A stretch of 64,000 nt of DNA, taken from positions 1,550,001-1,614,000 of the forward strand of contig OX467090.1 of NCBI GenBank assembly GCA_950106755.1, given 5' to 3'. The DNA comes from Climacium dendroides (Eukaryota; Streptophyta; Bryopsida; Hypnales; Climaciaceae). The notes beneath the pieces were generated by a model. That model was given only the letters and a program-made list of their open reading frames with translations. It was not told where the DNA came from and made no database searches. The position numbers and the translations under genes are program-made. Every line of letters starts with the position of its first letter. Within the stretch, counting starts at the first letter, position 1. Positions 28,215 through 40,313 of the stretch are shown here, in pieces.

Positions 28215-29325
28215 CCCCTCACCGCCCAGGCTCTGACACACTGTTGGGGCAGCTTTTCTAGATCCTCACACAATTTAGGTACTTCTGTCAAATTAGTATA
28301 GAATCAGGTATGGATGGCCGCATGGATTAAAAGTAACTTTTGTGGCGGGCCCAAAATCATAAATCACATGGATTTCCAACGGTGCAATGTTCAGAATTTT
28401 CTAGGCGATCAGGATGGAGGAAAGAATTGCAGCCGCTTTCTTGATTCCTTCTGACTACTTTGAAATTTGTATCAGGTGGAGCAATCAATGGAAGCATCAA
28501 AATTAGTGGGTATTTGCGCTATGGTGTGGTGAGTGGCTCTGCAAAATTTGAGGACCAAAGTGGCATTGACTAACTCATTGTACGAGGAAGAAAGCAAGAG
28601 GGGCAAGGGTCTTCGGAGACGAGACACCGGAATGAACCGATTGCCACGATAGCAATGACCAACTGTTCAGGTCCACGCAAAAGGGGGGCTCTTGTCAACA
28701 GAACTTGCAAACCCTAGGGTTTACACAGACATCACACTACATGCAATCACACAATGTACAGTATCACAGTAGAAGCCCTACAATGAGTGGAATTGACAAA
28801 GAGCACAACAAAATGTGGCCGAATCTGAAATTTCTTGACAATTGTATGAATCACTGTCTGGAAAGGTTGAGCAGGAAAAAATGGCACCGTTTGCGCTTGG
28901 AGACAAATTTTGCACATGAGCTAAGAGTATGAAGATTGAATCCAAAGTTACACTCAAAAGCGATAATTTTGTCGTTCATCTTTCAAGTTAGCGTCTGCTC
29001 CATTGATTCCATCTCGACATGAATAAGGGCCGTGGAGTGCCTGACCAGCCTGGTTGAAGCCCAACTAACTCTGACTTGCAAATCCCGGTCATTTTTCGGA
29101 ACATAAGGACAAACCGCCTTGTCCGTTTTTTGACGTTTATCGAATCAGAGCCCTACCACAGACGAATCATTCAACTTCAGCTACATCCAATTGAGCTACA
29201 GTCTACTGAAAAACTACACCCTCTTTTTTAGTAATCACGACCTTGGAAATCCTTCTTCATTGGCGCGTGAGAGGCCAGTGAGTGATTTAGCGTGGACAGA
29301 TTTGGTCCCCTTGGGCGGTGAGGGG
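28215..29325. mobile_element. TTAA-flanked piggyBac-like non-autonomous element (1111 bp)
   Basis: The ends are exact 14-bp inverted repeats, CCCCTCACCGCCCA at 28215-28228 and its complement at 29312-29325. Each is flanked by TTAA (28211-28214 and 29326-29329). TTAA duplication with C-rich termini is the piggyBac pattern. The interior has no transposase; the longest frame, near 28705-28932, shows no domain. The exact ends and duplication indicate a fairly young insertion. It lies about 70 bp beyond the stop codon of the minus-strand gene at 29398-30962. Confidence 0.85.
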
Positions 29326-29397
29326 TTAATTAACGCAATAAGAACCAAATACCTTGTTTGCTAAGGTCTACAAACTCAAAGACAAACATTCCAAAAA

Positions 29398-30962
29398 TTA
29401 GATAGAACTCGAATTAATACATGACGCACAGTCACTGATTGCATTCCAAGTCAGGAGCACACTTCTTCCGCTTTCCCTTGGTCCCAACTCGATGGCAAAA
29501 TTCCGATCCTACAATATAAACCATTGTCCAAGAACACTTACTTTACATATTAGGTCTTGCAGCAGAATTAAAAAGTATCCATCAACAATGAATAGCATTG
29601 GTACACCTAAAGCAAAAAAGATAACAAACTCGTGGCATTCTGACAACCTGTTCTCAAGCACGCAGTTAGCACTTTACGTCATAAGCACTCTAATTCAGTA
29701 AGGATAACGGTAGCTGATGAAGTCTCATGATTTTGGATGCAGGCACAAATAACAATAGGGGTAATGAAATGGATCCATGAAATTATTCAGTGAGGAAGAC
29801 ACTAAGTGTACAGAGTCCATGAAGAGAATTACCTCCAAAACTCGCATCATATCTCCTGTCAAGTATAATGACAAGTCACCGTTGTTATCATTTTGCACTT
29901 TCAAACCATAGTCAAAACGTCCGTTTGCAATGCCTCCTTCTGCAGCGCCTCCTCCAGCAGCGCCTCCTTCTGCAGCTCCTCCTCCAGCAGTGCCTCCTTC
30001 CGCAGCGCCTCTTCCAGTAGAGGCCTGATGACAATCCAACAAACAAACCAGAAAAACATGAAAAGCAGTTCAAATCTAAGGATACTAAGGTTTCCAGGAT
30101 TCTAGTGACAATGAGAAAGTCAATCATCCTCACGATCGGCACTCCATTACTTTCTCAATCCTAAACGAAATAAGTAGGCCTGTCAATGGGATACAAGGCC
30201 CAGAGACTATCAACTCCTTAGAGCACCAATTTTATAAATTTACAGGGCCCCTTCCCACTGACAAACCTGACCTCTCAAAAGAAACCACGGTATAACACCT
30301 ATACCACAAACTCACTCAAATAACTAGCACAAACAAACTTGATGATCTACTTAATACTCCTCGTAATAAAAGCAAGCACATCCTACTGTCATTCTGGCAA
30401 CAGAAAAGGAAGACAAAGGCATACCATTTCGTTTGGTACATTGATCTCTCTTGGCCGGTTGGAACCCCCATCCTGACAAAACGGTGTACCGTGCTCACGA
30501 TGCAAAGGTAGGGATCTGGCCGCCGGCTCACCAGTGAACCACCTACTAGTATCTTCAAGAAGAAAGAAACAATGAACTACAACGGATGAGCGAGGTTTCA
30601 GACTAACGAATACAAGTAGAACAACAAATGAGAAATAACCTCAGAAATCAAGAAGGGTGCAACTTAAAAACAGCTCCTCCATGAACAATTCACTCACCAC
30701 GATAGGGGCGAACCGGAATCATCTCACCTGTCCCAGCCGTCTCCATCCGCGACCGCTTAAACATCTCGAAGGAACCATTGGCTAAATCCTCAACTACATC
30801 CTCAACTAGCTGTATCATCTTAGTGGAAGGGGACCTCAAAAGAATGCACGAATGCATAGACGTCTCGGGATCGCCCGCGTTGCCCCCGTCCCAGTTTCTC
30901 ACTCCCTCATCATGCTTGCGCTTCGCCTCCAAGTGCGGTTTAGTGCCGCTAACGTGCGCCAT
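29398..30962 (-). CDS. unrecognised four-exon gene, 231 aa, with internal Ala/Gly/Glu repeat
   Basis: The exons 30962-30698, 30552-30425, 30024-29833 and 29508-29398 join in phase through GT-AG introns and end at TAA. Exon 1 (residues 1-88) starts MAHVSGTKPHLEAKRKHDEG and contains KMIQLVEDVVEDLANGSFEM and IPVRPYRG. Exon 2 is charged and Pro-rich (TSRWFTGEPAARSLPLHREH, then RPREINVPNEM). Exon 3 opens with an alternating AAEGG/TAGGG/AAGGG repeat and continues GRFDYGLKVQNDNNGDLSLY then LTGDMMRVLE. Exon 4 begins DRNFAIELGPRESGRSVLLT. I know no function and see no signal peptide or membrane span. Consistent phases and clean junctions support a real gene, but an extra exon could lie between exons 2 and 3. 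Confidence 0.6.
29929..30023 (-). repeat. in-frame coding minisatellite (Ala/Gly/Glu repeats)
   Basis: Units of 18 nt encoding AAEGG-x and AGGG-x alternate about five times at the start of exon 3 of the unrecognised gene. They would give a flexible low-complexity linker that can vary in copy number without shifting frame. Confidence 0.7.
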
Positions 30963-31079
30963 GGCAGATCAAGCCGGCTGCTCCGCCGTCAACTCACCGC
31001 ACGGCACCGATGGGCCGCAGGTGATGTTAACCCTAAGAGAAGAAGTTTGGGTAAATGGTGAGGGGGGCAGCCTCGGCAC

Positions 31080-31197
31080 GACGGAAGAGAAGCAGGGCAG
31101 GCGGCGGAAGTTTTGGGGCGGAGCGGGCTAAATTTTTTTCCGCCTGCCCACCCAGGCGGAACCTCGAAACGGGTTGGGACTTCGTGCCGAGGATTGG
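31080..31197. repeat. lone terminus of the long-inverted-repeat element family
   Basis: The run ...TTTTTTTCCGCCTGCCCACC...GGGTTGGGACTTCGTGCCGAGG parallels the right terminus of the element at 40314-41984 (CTGCCCGGGTAGGC...GGGGTTGGGACATCGTGCCGAGG). No partner terminus is nearby. It sits just upstream of the ATG (30962) of the unrecognised minus-strand gene and so may form part of its promoter or leader. Confidence 0.6.
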
Positions 31198-31349
31198 CCT
31201 CGGTGCGGCAGCCTGACCGGCGAGCAGCCAGACCGGCTCCTCTTCCGATACCCTCCCAGCTTCTCGATACCCGGGCTCTTTCGGGTTGAGGCCCTTCCCT
31301 GATTGATATCCGTCGGATCCCAGTTGATACCCATGGTTTGGGGGAGGGT

Positions 31350-34300
31350 ATAAAATATTGGGACGTTTTGACCTAATTATTTGACCAAAAACAAACTAAA
31401 ATAAAGGCACAAATTTTTTTCGAACGGCCCTTGGGCCGTGCCCCTGGTTTGGGTGTGAGCACAAGTGTGACTACTAGTTTGGGGTTTATGTTTTAGTGGT
31501 TGTATGTATTAGAGTGTTGCGTTAGAAGTTTCATATATCTACATGTTGTAAGTATGAGTATTGTGCATATTGTAGGTAGAGCATACTAATTTGCACGTGT
31601 TTGGCCATATTGTCCTTGGTTGTTTGCGTACGGCCATATTGTGAGTAATTCTAAACATTAACTCTTACTCTTTTACTAAAATACTAAGAATAATAATACT
31701 ATTATTTATTTAGTCTATAAGTCCTACATTGCACATGCATTCATTACAAGTCAATCCACATTGAACTATTGTCACGAGCCAATAGTACACTAGACAGGAC
31801 TGAGACTTCATACATCCGTCAATAGCATCTATTAATGGACAGTATGAGTTGTATCTTGGGTTTTAGTGGGAATAAGAGTAAATAAACCTTTTTATCTAAT
31901 AAACTAGTACATTGTGACCTTTGAATACACTACGCTAGCCTTATATAGTTCATTCTCTGGTGTTCGAATTCGGATTTAGTTGAATGAGATTAGATTCCAG
32001 AGATTATACTACAATAAAATAAGAACATTTATCATTAAATTGAAATATATCTAGTGCATTGAACATTGTTTAGGATATTTCATTTTTGTATTCTTAAGTC
32101 ATGTTAAAGATTTATTTAATTAGTTTGAGAATATTAAATTGATTTCTGAAGTGAATTTGAAACTTTTCTTCTTATTAAATAAAAAGTTTTTTTTGTTTTC
32201 ATCCTTTTTTTTTATTTAAGATGAAAATATTTTTTGAGAGTTCAACTTTTAAACAACTTTGGTGACCTTGTGCACTTGTCTAAGTCTTTTCCATGATTTG
32301 TCTATGTATTCTTTTAATTTTTAAATTTTTTAAGTGATTAATTCAAAATTTAATTTAATTTCTAGAAAAAATTCAATTAAAAACACATTACCTTCACATT
32401 CAAAAACCAAAAGTGCAAAATAACTTTGGTGCATTTTTACTCATTGACGATTTTTTGGCAATGCGAAGAATGACATCAAAAATTCTTCTACTCAATTTTC
32501 CATAGCTTAATTCAATTTATAGTCTTAAAAATTGTTCAAAAATCCATCAAATGTTCAAAAGCAATGATACAACTTTAGTACAACCCTCATTGAGTCAAGC
32601 TATCCAATGGTATAAAGATAATGACTTGTGCATAGCTAGGACTATCTCAACATCACATACAAAACAAACTAGAACAAATGTTACCATTGTATTTTTATTT
32701 TTATTCAATTTTTACTTTGCATACATAAGTAAATATTAAAGAATGCAAATCCTCTAAATTCTTGATTGAAAATGAATTAAGAGGTCAAAGTTCCTTCTTT
32801 AAGGTATTGATGTTAAAGTTTTGTTTTTATTGGTTTAAAAGCTTAATTTTTCTTTCATTTTTTTTCTTATTTTTTTTTTCTTTTCCTCTTCCCCCTCTTT
32901 TTTCCTTTTTTCCCTCTTCCTCCCCCTCTTTTTGCCTTTTTATGTAGGAGAAGGTCTTAGCAGTCCCTCTCCCCCCTACTTATAATTTTCAGAACCCATT
33001 GCTCTTAACAATCAATATGGGATTTTGACTTGTGTCCATATCCGTATCTGTATCCAATACCATATTTTGGAATCCTATTTGGACAACTGAGATGAAATTA
33101 ATGGCTTGTGAATTTTGGAGGAAAAGATGGTAGAGGAAAGCATTTTTTTAAAAAAGAAATCAATAGTTTGTGTTCTTTGCAAATGGGGTGGGGGGGAAGG
33201 GAGGGGGGGGGGGAGTGGGAACTAATCAATTGAAAAGAAATGACAGCCAATTTTGTATGATAGTATGGATGGTAAGGTTGGTATATCCAAAACCACCACA
33301 AATTGGTATTGTGCCTATTTATTGTTGTCAAGCTACTTAGATTTCTTTTGGTCTTGTTGGCAAGTAAAGATAGGTTTCAATGCAATCAAAAACACGCCAT
33401 TTGGATACAATATACAAAAGTTATGAAGGGTCAAAGTTCGGTTTGAAAGTGTTTCTTCCACATAGGTACATAATTGATTTTGGAAATGAGGTGTTATGTC
33501 AGCAACTTCAAAAGGAGCAATACAAGGTTGTCTAGGAAGCCAACGTTGCTGTGGAGCCACTTCCATCATGGCCAAGTCCAAGTATTGAATGACTCATCAA
33601 CCTTTCACTTCAATTACTTTTTTGTCTTTTCTTGTATTAATTGTGTGTCCATAGCCATTCTGAGAATTTTGAATATTTTGAGCAACCCCTTTTTTTTGGC
33701 ACCATGGTGCCAAAATGTAAGAGTTTTGTCCTTTCTTTGTTCTTCCCTCCAAAAATTGGCCTCTACTAGAAAGCTAGAAGGGGGGACACTAGTTAAAAAA
33801 AAGCCCTGATTTTAAAGAATGGATCCTACGAGACTGCAAAGGTTTTAAGCTCTTTAGAGACTGGAGTGGTTGGATTTTAGAAGTCCATTTTAGGCATTCA
33901 AAACTAGGAATTTTCTTTGAAGATTTTCTTTGTGTTTGGATATGGAGATGATAGATGTACTTCTAAAGGACTTAAATAGGCTTAAATAGACTTAAATAGG
34001 ATTTCCATGTATTAGAAATTTGATAAATTTGCAATAAATTAAGAGAGGGATAAAATAGCTAGAGTTACTATAAGCTACTATAGGCTACAATGTATTGCCA
34101 TGATACATTTTAGTATATTGAAATTTAGTCTTTATGTATATTTGAACGTATTCAAAATCTACCAGCTTTGGACAATTTTATATGTAATTCTATTGTATAT
34201 TTACAACTGTTTGCAATCTCAAAGCAAAAGACATCTTAAAATGTAGAAATGTAGACATTTTGGATATATGAAAATATTTGCAATCTATAACTGCAAGACA

Positions 34301-35250
34301 TGTAGAACTTTGGAAATAAAGGCTTCTAGTACAAATAGATTCATTGCAGTCTATTTGCATTACTAAAACAAATTTTTAACAATTCAAATGCAATTTAGAA
34401 TTAGGATTGCAATAAATCAATTTCTAAATTGAATAAGACAATAATATATATACATATTGAAAATGTTTATATTTTGAAATATACATTTGAAATTGTTTCA
34501 ATACTACCGCAAACCCTAATTTTTTGCCTATTAGGGAATTGCACAATAGTACAAAGAGTAGGAGCGCTCTTGAAGATTTTTGGGAACTCACCAATCTGAA
34601 GTGTGGATATTGTAGTGAACAGTTAGGTGCTCACACACGTATTGCTTTGGCTCCAATCTAGGTTTTTTGTAGTAGAGGTCACTTAAGTTTTTACACTTAT
34701 TTCAACACCAGAACTTCAACATTGGAGGTTTACAAGAAGGTTGTGGGAAGAAGAGGCACATTAAAGATGTTCGTAGCAAAGCGGCTTGTGACTTCGCTGG
34801 AGTCAGGAAATTTTGCAGGAACGACCATTGTTTGGATGTTGTGATCCATTGAAGCAAGTGATGTCAATTACAAAGATAGGGGAATGTTTTGTGGTTTTGA
34901 GGAGTCATTTGGGTTTTTCCAGACCATGGTTGCTTGCTGTGAAAAGGAAGGGGGTTTGGATTTGTTGAACAACAAAGCCCTCATTTTTATCAAATTTGTT
35001 GGTCAAAACTCTGTTTCCTTTACTTTTATGGGAAGTTCTCTCTCACGTGCCAACCATTGCAATGATTTGGATACTAGCGAGATGTGTTTTGTTTGTTTGA
35101 TTTTTGTGTAATCTGTCTATTTTTGTAAGTACAATATCTTCTCTTCATCCAATTGTTATCTGAATTGGGCACTTAGGGTACTTGGGATGAGCTTGGTCGT
35201 TTGTTTGTCATGTTTCAAGCTTATTATAGGGTTGTTTCTGCCATTTTTGT
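31350..35250. other. gene-poor AT-rich region with simple-sequence tracts
   Basis: No supported gene. Frames of 75-111 codons at 33333-33581 (-), 33474-33809 (+) and 34884-35111 (+) lack recognisable domains. A TATA-like GGTATAAAATATTGGG at about 31346 has no downstream gene that I can see. A C/T-only-like tract lies at about 32855-32945 and a G-run cluster at 33185-33219. Confidence 0.45.
33185..33219 (+). other. G-quadruplex-forming tract
   Basis: Five G runs of 3-12 bases are separated by 1-3 nt (GGGG-T-G7-AA-GGG-A-G12-AGT-GGG). This satisfies the usual G4 pattern several times over. It lies about 250 bp from the pyrimidine-rich stretch and in no gene. Confidence 0.85.
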
Positions 35251-35699
35251 TCACCTAATTGATTCAAGTTTTTTGTGAGGGATCAACAGGCACTCTTTAA
35301 AGGCTCGACAGCGACATCGAGGGAGGAATGTGCAGGTCAATCTTTGAGTACTGAACATTGTCCCCGAAGAATCAGAGGTAGCTGAAGAGGGTTTGCGTTG
35401 GTTGTGCATACTCAATGTGAGAGCAAACAAAAGGAAGCAGTACAGACGGAGGCCATTGATGGCTGGAGGAAATGGAAAAGACAGAGGCTTTGAAAGACTC
35501 AAGAGCCTTTTGATGTCATGGCTGTCAATGGTACCTTCTCCTTTTCTACTTCTTCTCTTATTGTTTTCTTATTAATGTTTTTTTCAATATGATAAGTTGC
35601 TCCTAGCCATCATTAAGTTGGATATTTTTGTTTTATTAATATTATTATGGTAATGTTTGAACAAACCTATTGACCTTAGTAGCATTCCTTTGTTGTCAC

Positions 35700-35975
35700 C
35701 TTCAAAATCTTTTGTATCGTATTTGTTGTTCTCTTTGAGATCAACCATACCATCTAGAAAAGATTGCAAATATTAAACAAAGTTAGGGTGTAGGAACTAT
35801 TTATTCTGTAATTCATAATTTTTTGTATCAAATCATTATTCTCTTTGAGATCAACCATACCATATAGAAAAGATTGAAAATATTCAATAGAGTTAGGCTG
35901 TAGGAACTATTTTCTTATGTGATTCATGATTTTTTGTATTGCATCGTTGTTCTCTTTGAGATCAACTATGCCTTG
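35700..35975. repeat. 110-bp tandem repeat, about 2.4 copies
   Basis: CTCTTTGAGATCAACCATAC recurs at 35731, 35841 and about 35952 (last copy one base different), spacing 110-111 bp. Between them GAAAAGATTG-AAATATT and GTAGGAACTATTT also repeat. It is noncoding. Confidence 0.85.
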
Positions 35976-36054
35976 AAAAATGAATTAAAAAATATGTATA
36001 GATTAAATTATTGCTTTTTCATTTTTTTACCACAAAATTTGTCAAATTGTATTG

Positions 36055-36414
36055 TTATTTTTGGGGAATAATATTGCTGATGTTTGTGTAGGGGATTTCA
36101 TGGCAAGCAAAAGGAAAGCCGTATTGATCTCCCTTGACAATGAAGATAGCTCCAATTGGGTAGGCGCCATTGGAGTTTTTCACTTCTAAACCAACAACAT
36201 GCCCGGGCTGGCGGTTCGTGTTGCTAGGCATTTTTGCCAAGTGATTCAAATTGACCACTTTATCATGTGTGATTTCAACAATAAGGAACTGAACCTTAAA
36301 GTCTATGGGACTCTTCCACTTGATATTGGTGCAGATTATAGTGTAATTGATATTCTTGTGGATGTAGTGGCTGGGCGCAAGGACAAGCTCATTCCCTCCG
36401 CCAACTAACAACAA
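36055..36414 (-). CDS. orphan ORF, 119 aa, unrecognised
   Basis: The frame runs from an ATG at 36414 to a stop at 36055 and reads like protein: ELVLAPSHYIHKNINYTIIC, FKVQFLIVEITHDKVVNLNH, NRQPGHVVGLEVKNSNGAYP. It is embedded in repeat-rich DNA with no neighbouring exon in phase that I can find. The + strand also holds a 69-codon frame here, so this may be a decayed transposon fragment. I do not assign a function. Confidence 0.25.
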   Translation of the reverse strand: MLLVGGGNELVLAPSHYIHKNINYTIICTNIKWKSPIDFKVQFLIVEITHDKVVNLNHLAKMPSNTNRQPGHVVGLEVKNSNGAYPIGAIFIVKGDQYGFPFACHEIPYTNISNIIPQK

Positions 36415-37629
36415 GCCAAGATGTCCAATAGCTATCAGGTAGGCAATGTAGAATATACCAATTTGTCATTAAAATGCAACTTCTTCTACTTGAAGAATGT
36501 CACAATACTCAACCATCTCATCACAAGAATTTTTAGTTGAGGAATGGAATAACTACTTGCTAAAATCCACTAAGGGTAGCTCGACTGCAGGGTCCAAACA
36601 CTAGCCTTTACAATTGAAGGTCTACAACTTTCCCCTGCACCACAAGATGAACACGAGAACTTGAACTTCAATTTCATATTTCCACCCTTTGCTAGATGGT
36701 AGACAAGAGTTAAGATTTCATACAACAAATGTCACTTGAGAGAGTACTTGCATGACAAAAAGCGACACTTAAGCTCAATAGTTACAGAAACGATTTGTGT
36801 TGAAGCATTTCAACTCGAGAAGAGAGATCATATTTTGAACTGTAATATAACCTTGCCGCAGGACCGTTCCATCACTAGGATCAACTGTCACTGAACACAC
36901 AACAATGGTATCTTGGCTAGAATCTTAAGCGGACAACACATTATTATATGTCAGCGAAAGGATACGCTCATTTTTAACCTCATTGGTAATTTTAAATAAC
37001 CGAGAATTGCAAAAGTAATCACTAGTGTGGGGTTTTGGTTTTGTTGCAAGCACTTACTATTGCTCTATGCTAATCATTTTTTTACGACTATTTGTTTTCA
37101 ATGAAGTTTCAGGTAAGGAGGTGCTAGACTGCGTTAGCGTTTTTGCATTTAGGGTTGTAGTTGATAAGGTTGGTGTGCTTTTTTGTTGGTGGATTAGGTT
37201 GGAGTAGAAAATCCAAAAGCAAGGCTTGAGAAGATTAAGAGGCACTGCAGTGTTGGCTTTGGGAGTGTGTTTTTACACAGGCTGTTGCTAAAGCGATTTG
37301 AGACTATGAGTTTCCCCTCGCATTACTTGATTTCGGGAGTAGAGCACATAGAATACATAATTCAAAGCAAATTGGAATTACTTACATCTTTCTTATCAAG
37401 AACTCTTCGAAGTTGCAATCCTATGAGAATTTTGTAATATGATTTGCATATAGAATGATATTTGTTGTGTGCATGCAAGTTTGTCATTGAATGGCTAAAG
37501 AATGCTTCGACTTTGAAACACGAGAAAACATTGGCACAAAAGGAATCTGTAGCGGTTCTATTTAGCAGTAAAATTTTTGTTTTTTTGTGTGTATTGGTGT
37601 GTGTTTTTGTTTCTTTTGTGGGTTAAGTT

Positions 37630-39240
37630 TGATGTTTGTGATACAATTTGGTAGTTTTGGGAATTAATTGTTCATTTGGAAGTTCATTTTGGAATTCTAT
37701 TTTTGACATTGGGATGTTGTGTATTACCAATTGGGCTGAATTTTGTTGTTTAAGAATGTATGGTAATAAATCTTAAGTCCGATTTGGGTTTGTAAGGTTT
37801 GGTTAGGAGATAGGGATATCAGTTCAATTGGGCTGGAGCCAAGTTGGTTGTTGCAGTTAGATGCTGGGGTCCCTATTTGGCAGTTATGCGGTGTTTTGAG
37901 TCTCAGTCCAAGTTGGTTAGGGAACCGTCAGGTTCCAAGTTTAAGAGGGATGTTTGCAATTTGGGAAGGACCCACTGTTTGAGAGAGTCCAGTGCGAGTC
38001 CCAATCCAAGTTGGCTGTGTAATTTTGTGTTTCTATTTGGTTTCTGTATGTGTGTTCTAAGAGGACGGGGGTCCTAGTTGGATTGTGTGAGTTCAATTTG
38101 GGTGATTGTTTGATTGTGTGTGTGAGTCCAAGTCGGAAAGTCAAGTCTGTCAGCAGAGATGCTGGGGTTGCCGAATCAGGAAGTTTATGCAGATCAAGTG
38201 CAGATGATAATTTGGGAAAAGTGAATTTTCCTAATCGGAGTGTATGAAGTATGGTGAAGTTGCTGTAAAGAGAAAATTGTCTATTTGGAGAAGTACAATG
38301 ATAGTTACAAATTGATTAGTAATGAAAACTGGATTCAATTCGGGAAGATAAAGAATGCAGTTTGGAGTTATGGAGTGTAATCAATTTGGAAGGGAGCAGT
38401 AATTGGAAATGAGAATTTTAGACTCCAATTAGAGTTAAGGATAATAACGTTAAATCTGTAAACGGTGATTTGTCACCAATTTGGATTAATAAAATGAAAG
38501 TGTATTAGCAAATTGATGGCATGTGTGTGAGTCAAACGATTTGGGAGTAGTTGTTGTATGACTGATGTCCAGTTGGTTTAACGATGGTTTACAGAGATGT
38601 GAGTATGTCCGAATGGGAGATATTTTGATGAAATACATCTTGGGTTGATTTAATTTGGAATTCAATTTGGAAGTCCTGTACGACCTTGCAGTGAATTGCA
38701 ATTTCTTCCTAAATCGGGTATGTATGAGATCTTTGATTTATAACAGTTCAATTTGGAGTTTGAATAAAGTTTGAATGTTGTCTTATTGAAATTAGCGATT
38801 GGGTTGTTTATGAATGTATGCCTAGGTTCAAGCCAGTGTGAGTTATATGAGGAACTTTCCGAGTGGTAAAAATAGTATTATTTCATGAGAGAATAAAACG
38901 AGGAATGGAAAATTGAAAGTATAAATTGTAGTTCCAAGTTGGTCTTTGATTCTCTGTGAAGAAGAAATCAATTAGGATTGTGGAATGATATGTTGAGCAA
39001 TATCGTGTGTGAGGGAGCAATTTGAGGTTTAGTTATAGCAATCAGTCGAAGAGAGTGCAAATATCAATTTGGTGGAGTTGTGCTGGATACCAAGTGGGAG
39101 ACGAGATGGTGGCTGCCCAACAACCTGTGCAATTGGGAAGACGAAGAGCCTTGGCTGAGCTTGATTTAAAGTGGCCAAGTTGGAGGTGAAGATTGAAAGG
39201 AGACTATACCAGTGCTTTCCGATTGGGAGTAAAGAGCAAA
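37630..39240 (+). repeat. decayed ~40-bp satellite with core CCAATTTGGGA
   Basis: More than 35 variants of CCAATTTGGGA (CAATTTGGA, CCAAGTTGGT, CGATTTGGGAG, CCTAATCGGAG) occur across 1.6 kb. Many neighbours are 39-43 bp apart, for example near 38571, 38610, 38649 and again 38712, 38751, 38791. Between cores the sequence is largely unalignable. No ORF crosses it. Confidence 0.6.
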
Positions 39241-39249
39241 GGAACCTGC

Positions 39250-39989
39250 TCAGCTGTGAAGTGAAGATCAAGGAAATATTTGGGGTGATACTGAACCTTG
39301 TTGGTTTAAGAGTGAAATGAAATTAAGTGATTGAGTGTAAAAACTGTGAGGGATTAACTTAATTCTAGTTGGAAGTTTATCATTCTTTGGGTGTTTAATT
39401 TCCTAATTAGTTGTCTTTTGTCGTTGTAGAAGTAATCCTATTAGAAAGACCTCCCTAGGAACGAACTTTACTATTGATTTAGAAATTCTCAATTAGGATC
39501 TAAATCTTATCTACAGAATCTGCTAGGACAATGTTATCAGCAATGCTGCTAGTAGTTCCCATGACCGTTCCCATTCCACTTCCCAGCTTCCAAATACGGA
39601 ATCGCCGAAGCTCATGCTTCTAGTATTAAGGAGTGCAAGTAAGGGACATGTACAACAATGCAAGGCACAGCCACTGTGCTCATATAAAAAGCGTTTGGTG
39701 ACCTAGGCTCACACTCGACTATGGTTTGTGTTGCAGTTGCATTCCCAGTTGCACACTTGGCTTAGCCAATCTCTGCATCAGTTCGACCACGAAACCTCAG
39801 ATAGTAATGAACATAGATGCATGACCTCAAATTGTATTCAAAAATTGTACTCACCCCCAAATCAACCATGGTCACTAAAGGTTAATAAAGTGACCTCCTC
39901 ATCCCATCCATCCATGGCAGGAATGAGGGGGTCAATTCGTTTGGCCGGTTGATTTCCAACTGATTTCTAATTTTCAAAAGACAACTGTT
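39250..39989. other. unannotated interval
   Basis: No gene or clear repeat is supported. Frames of about 75-80 codons are present on both strands without coding character. Confidence 0.4.
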
Positions 39990-40205
39990 CACTAGAAGAA
40001 ACCCGTGTTTTTGGTGATGAGCCCTATTTTTTTTGACGAATTTTGTTAGATATTCAATGCAACAAACCCATGTTTTTTTTCAGCAATAATGTCCAATGTA
40101 ACATCTATTGCTGAAAAAAAACATGGGTTTGTTGCATTGAATATCTAACAAAATCCGTCAAGAAAAATCAAGGCCTGTCACCAAAAACGTGGGTTTCTTA
40201 TAGTG
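39990..40205. mobile_element. CACTA-like snapback MITE (216 bp)
   Basis: The segment starts CACTAGAAGAAACCCGTG and ends with the near-complement ACGTGGGTTTCTTATAGTG. It is an inverted repeat along almost its whole length, the two arms meeting near 40095. A fold-back of about 100 bp per arm would result. CACTA...TAGTG termini point to the CACTA/EnSpm group. The expected 3-bp target duplication is not evident (GTT on the left, GGG on the right). Confidence 0.8.
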
Positions 40206-40313
40206 GGGTTTTTTTCCCGGTTTTTCCGGCTAACTTTGATAACCAGATTCCACGCAAGATCTACTGCCGGCCTACGATAGCAAATCGAAGGTCCTAATCA
40301 GCGTCCAGTATAT

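Noticed and set aside
29041..29330. A transposase remnant inside the 1.1-kb TTAA element
   Set aside because: No frame over about 75 codons and no DDD/DDE-like motif; it is non-autonomous.
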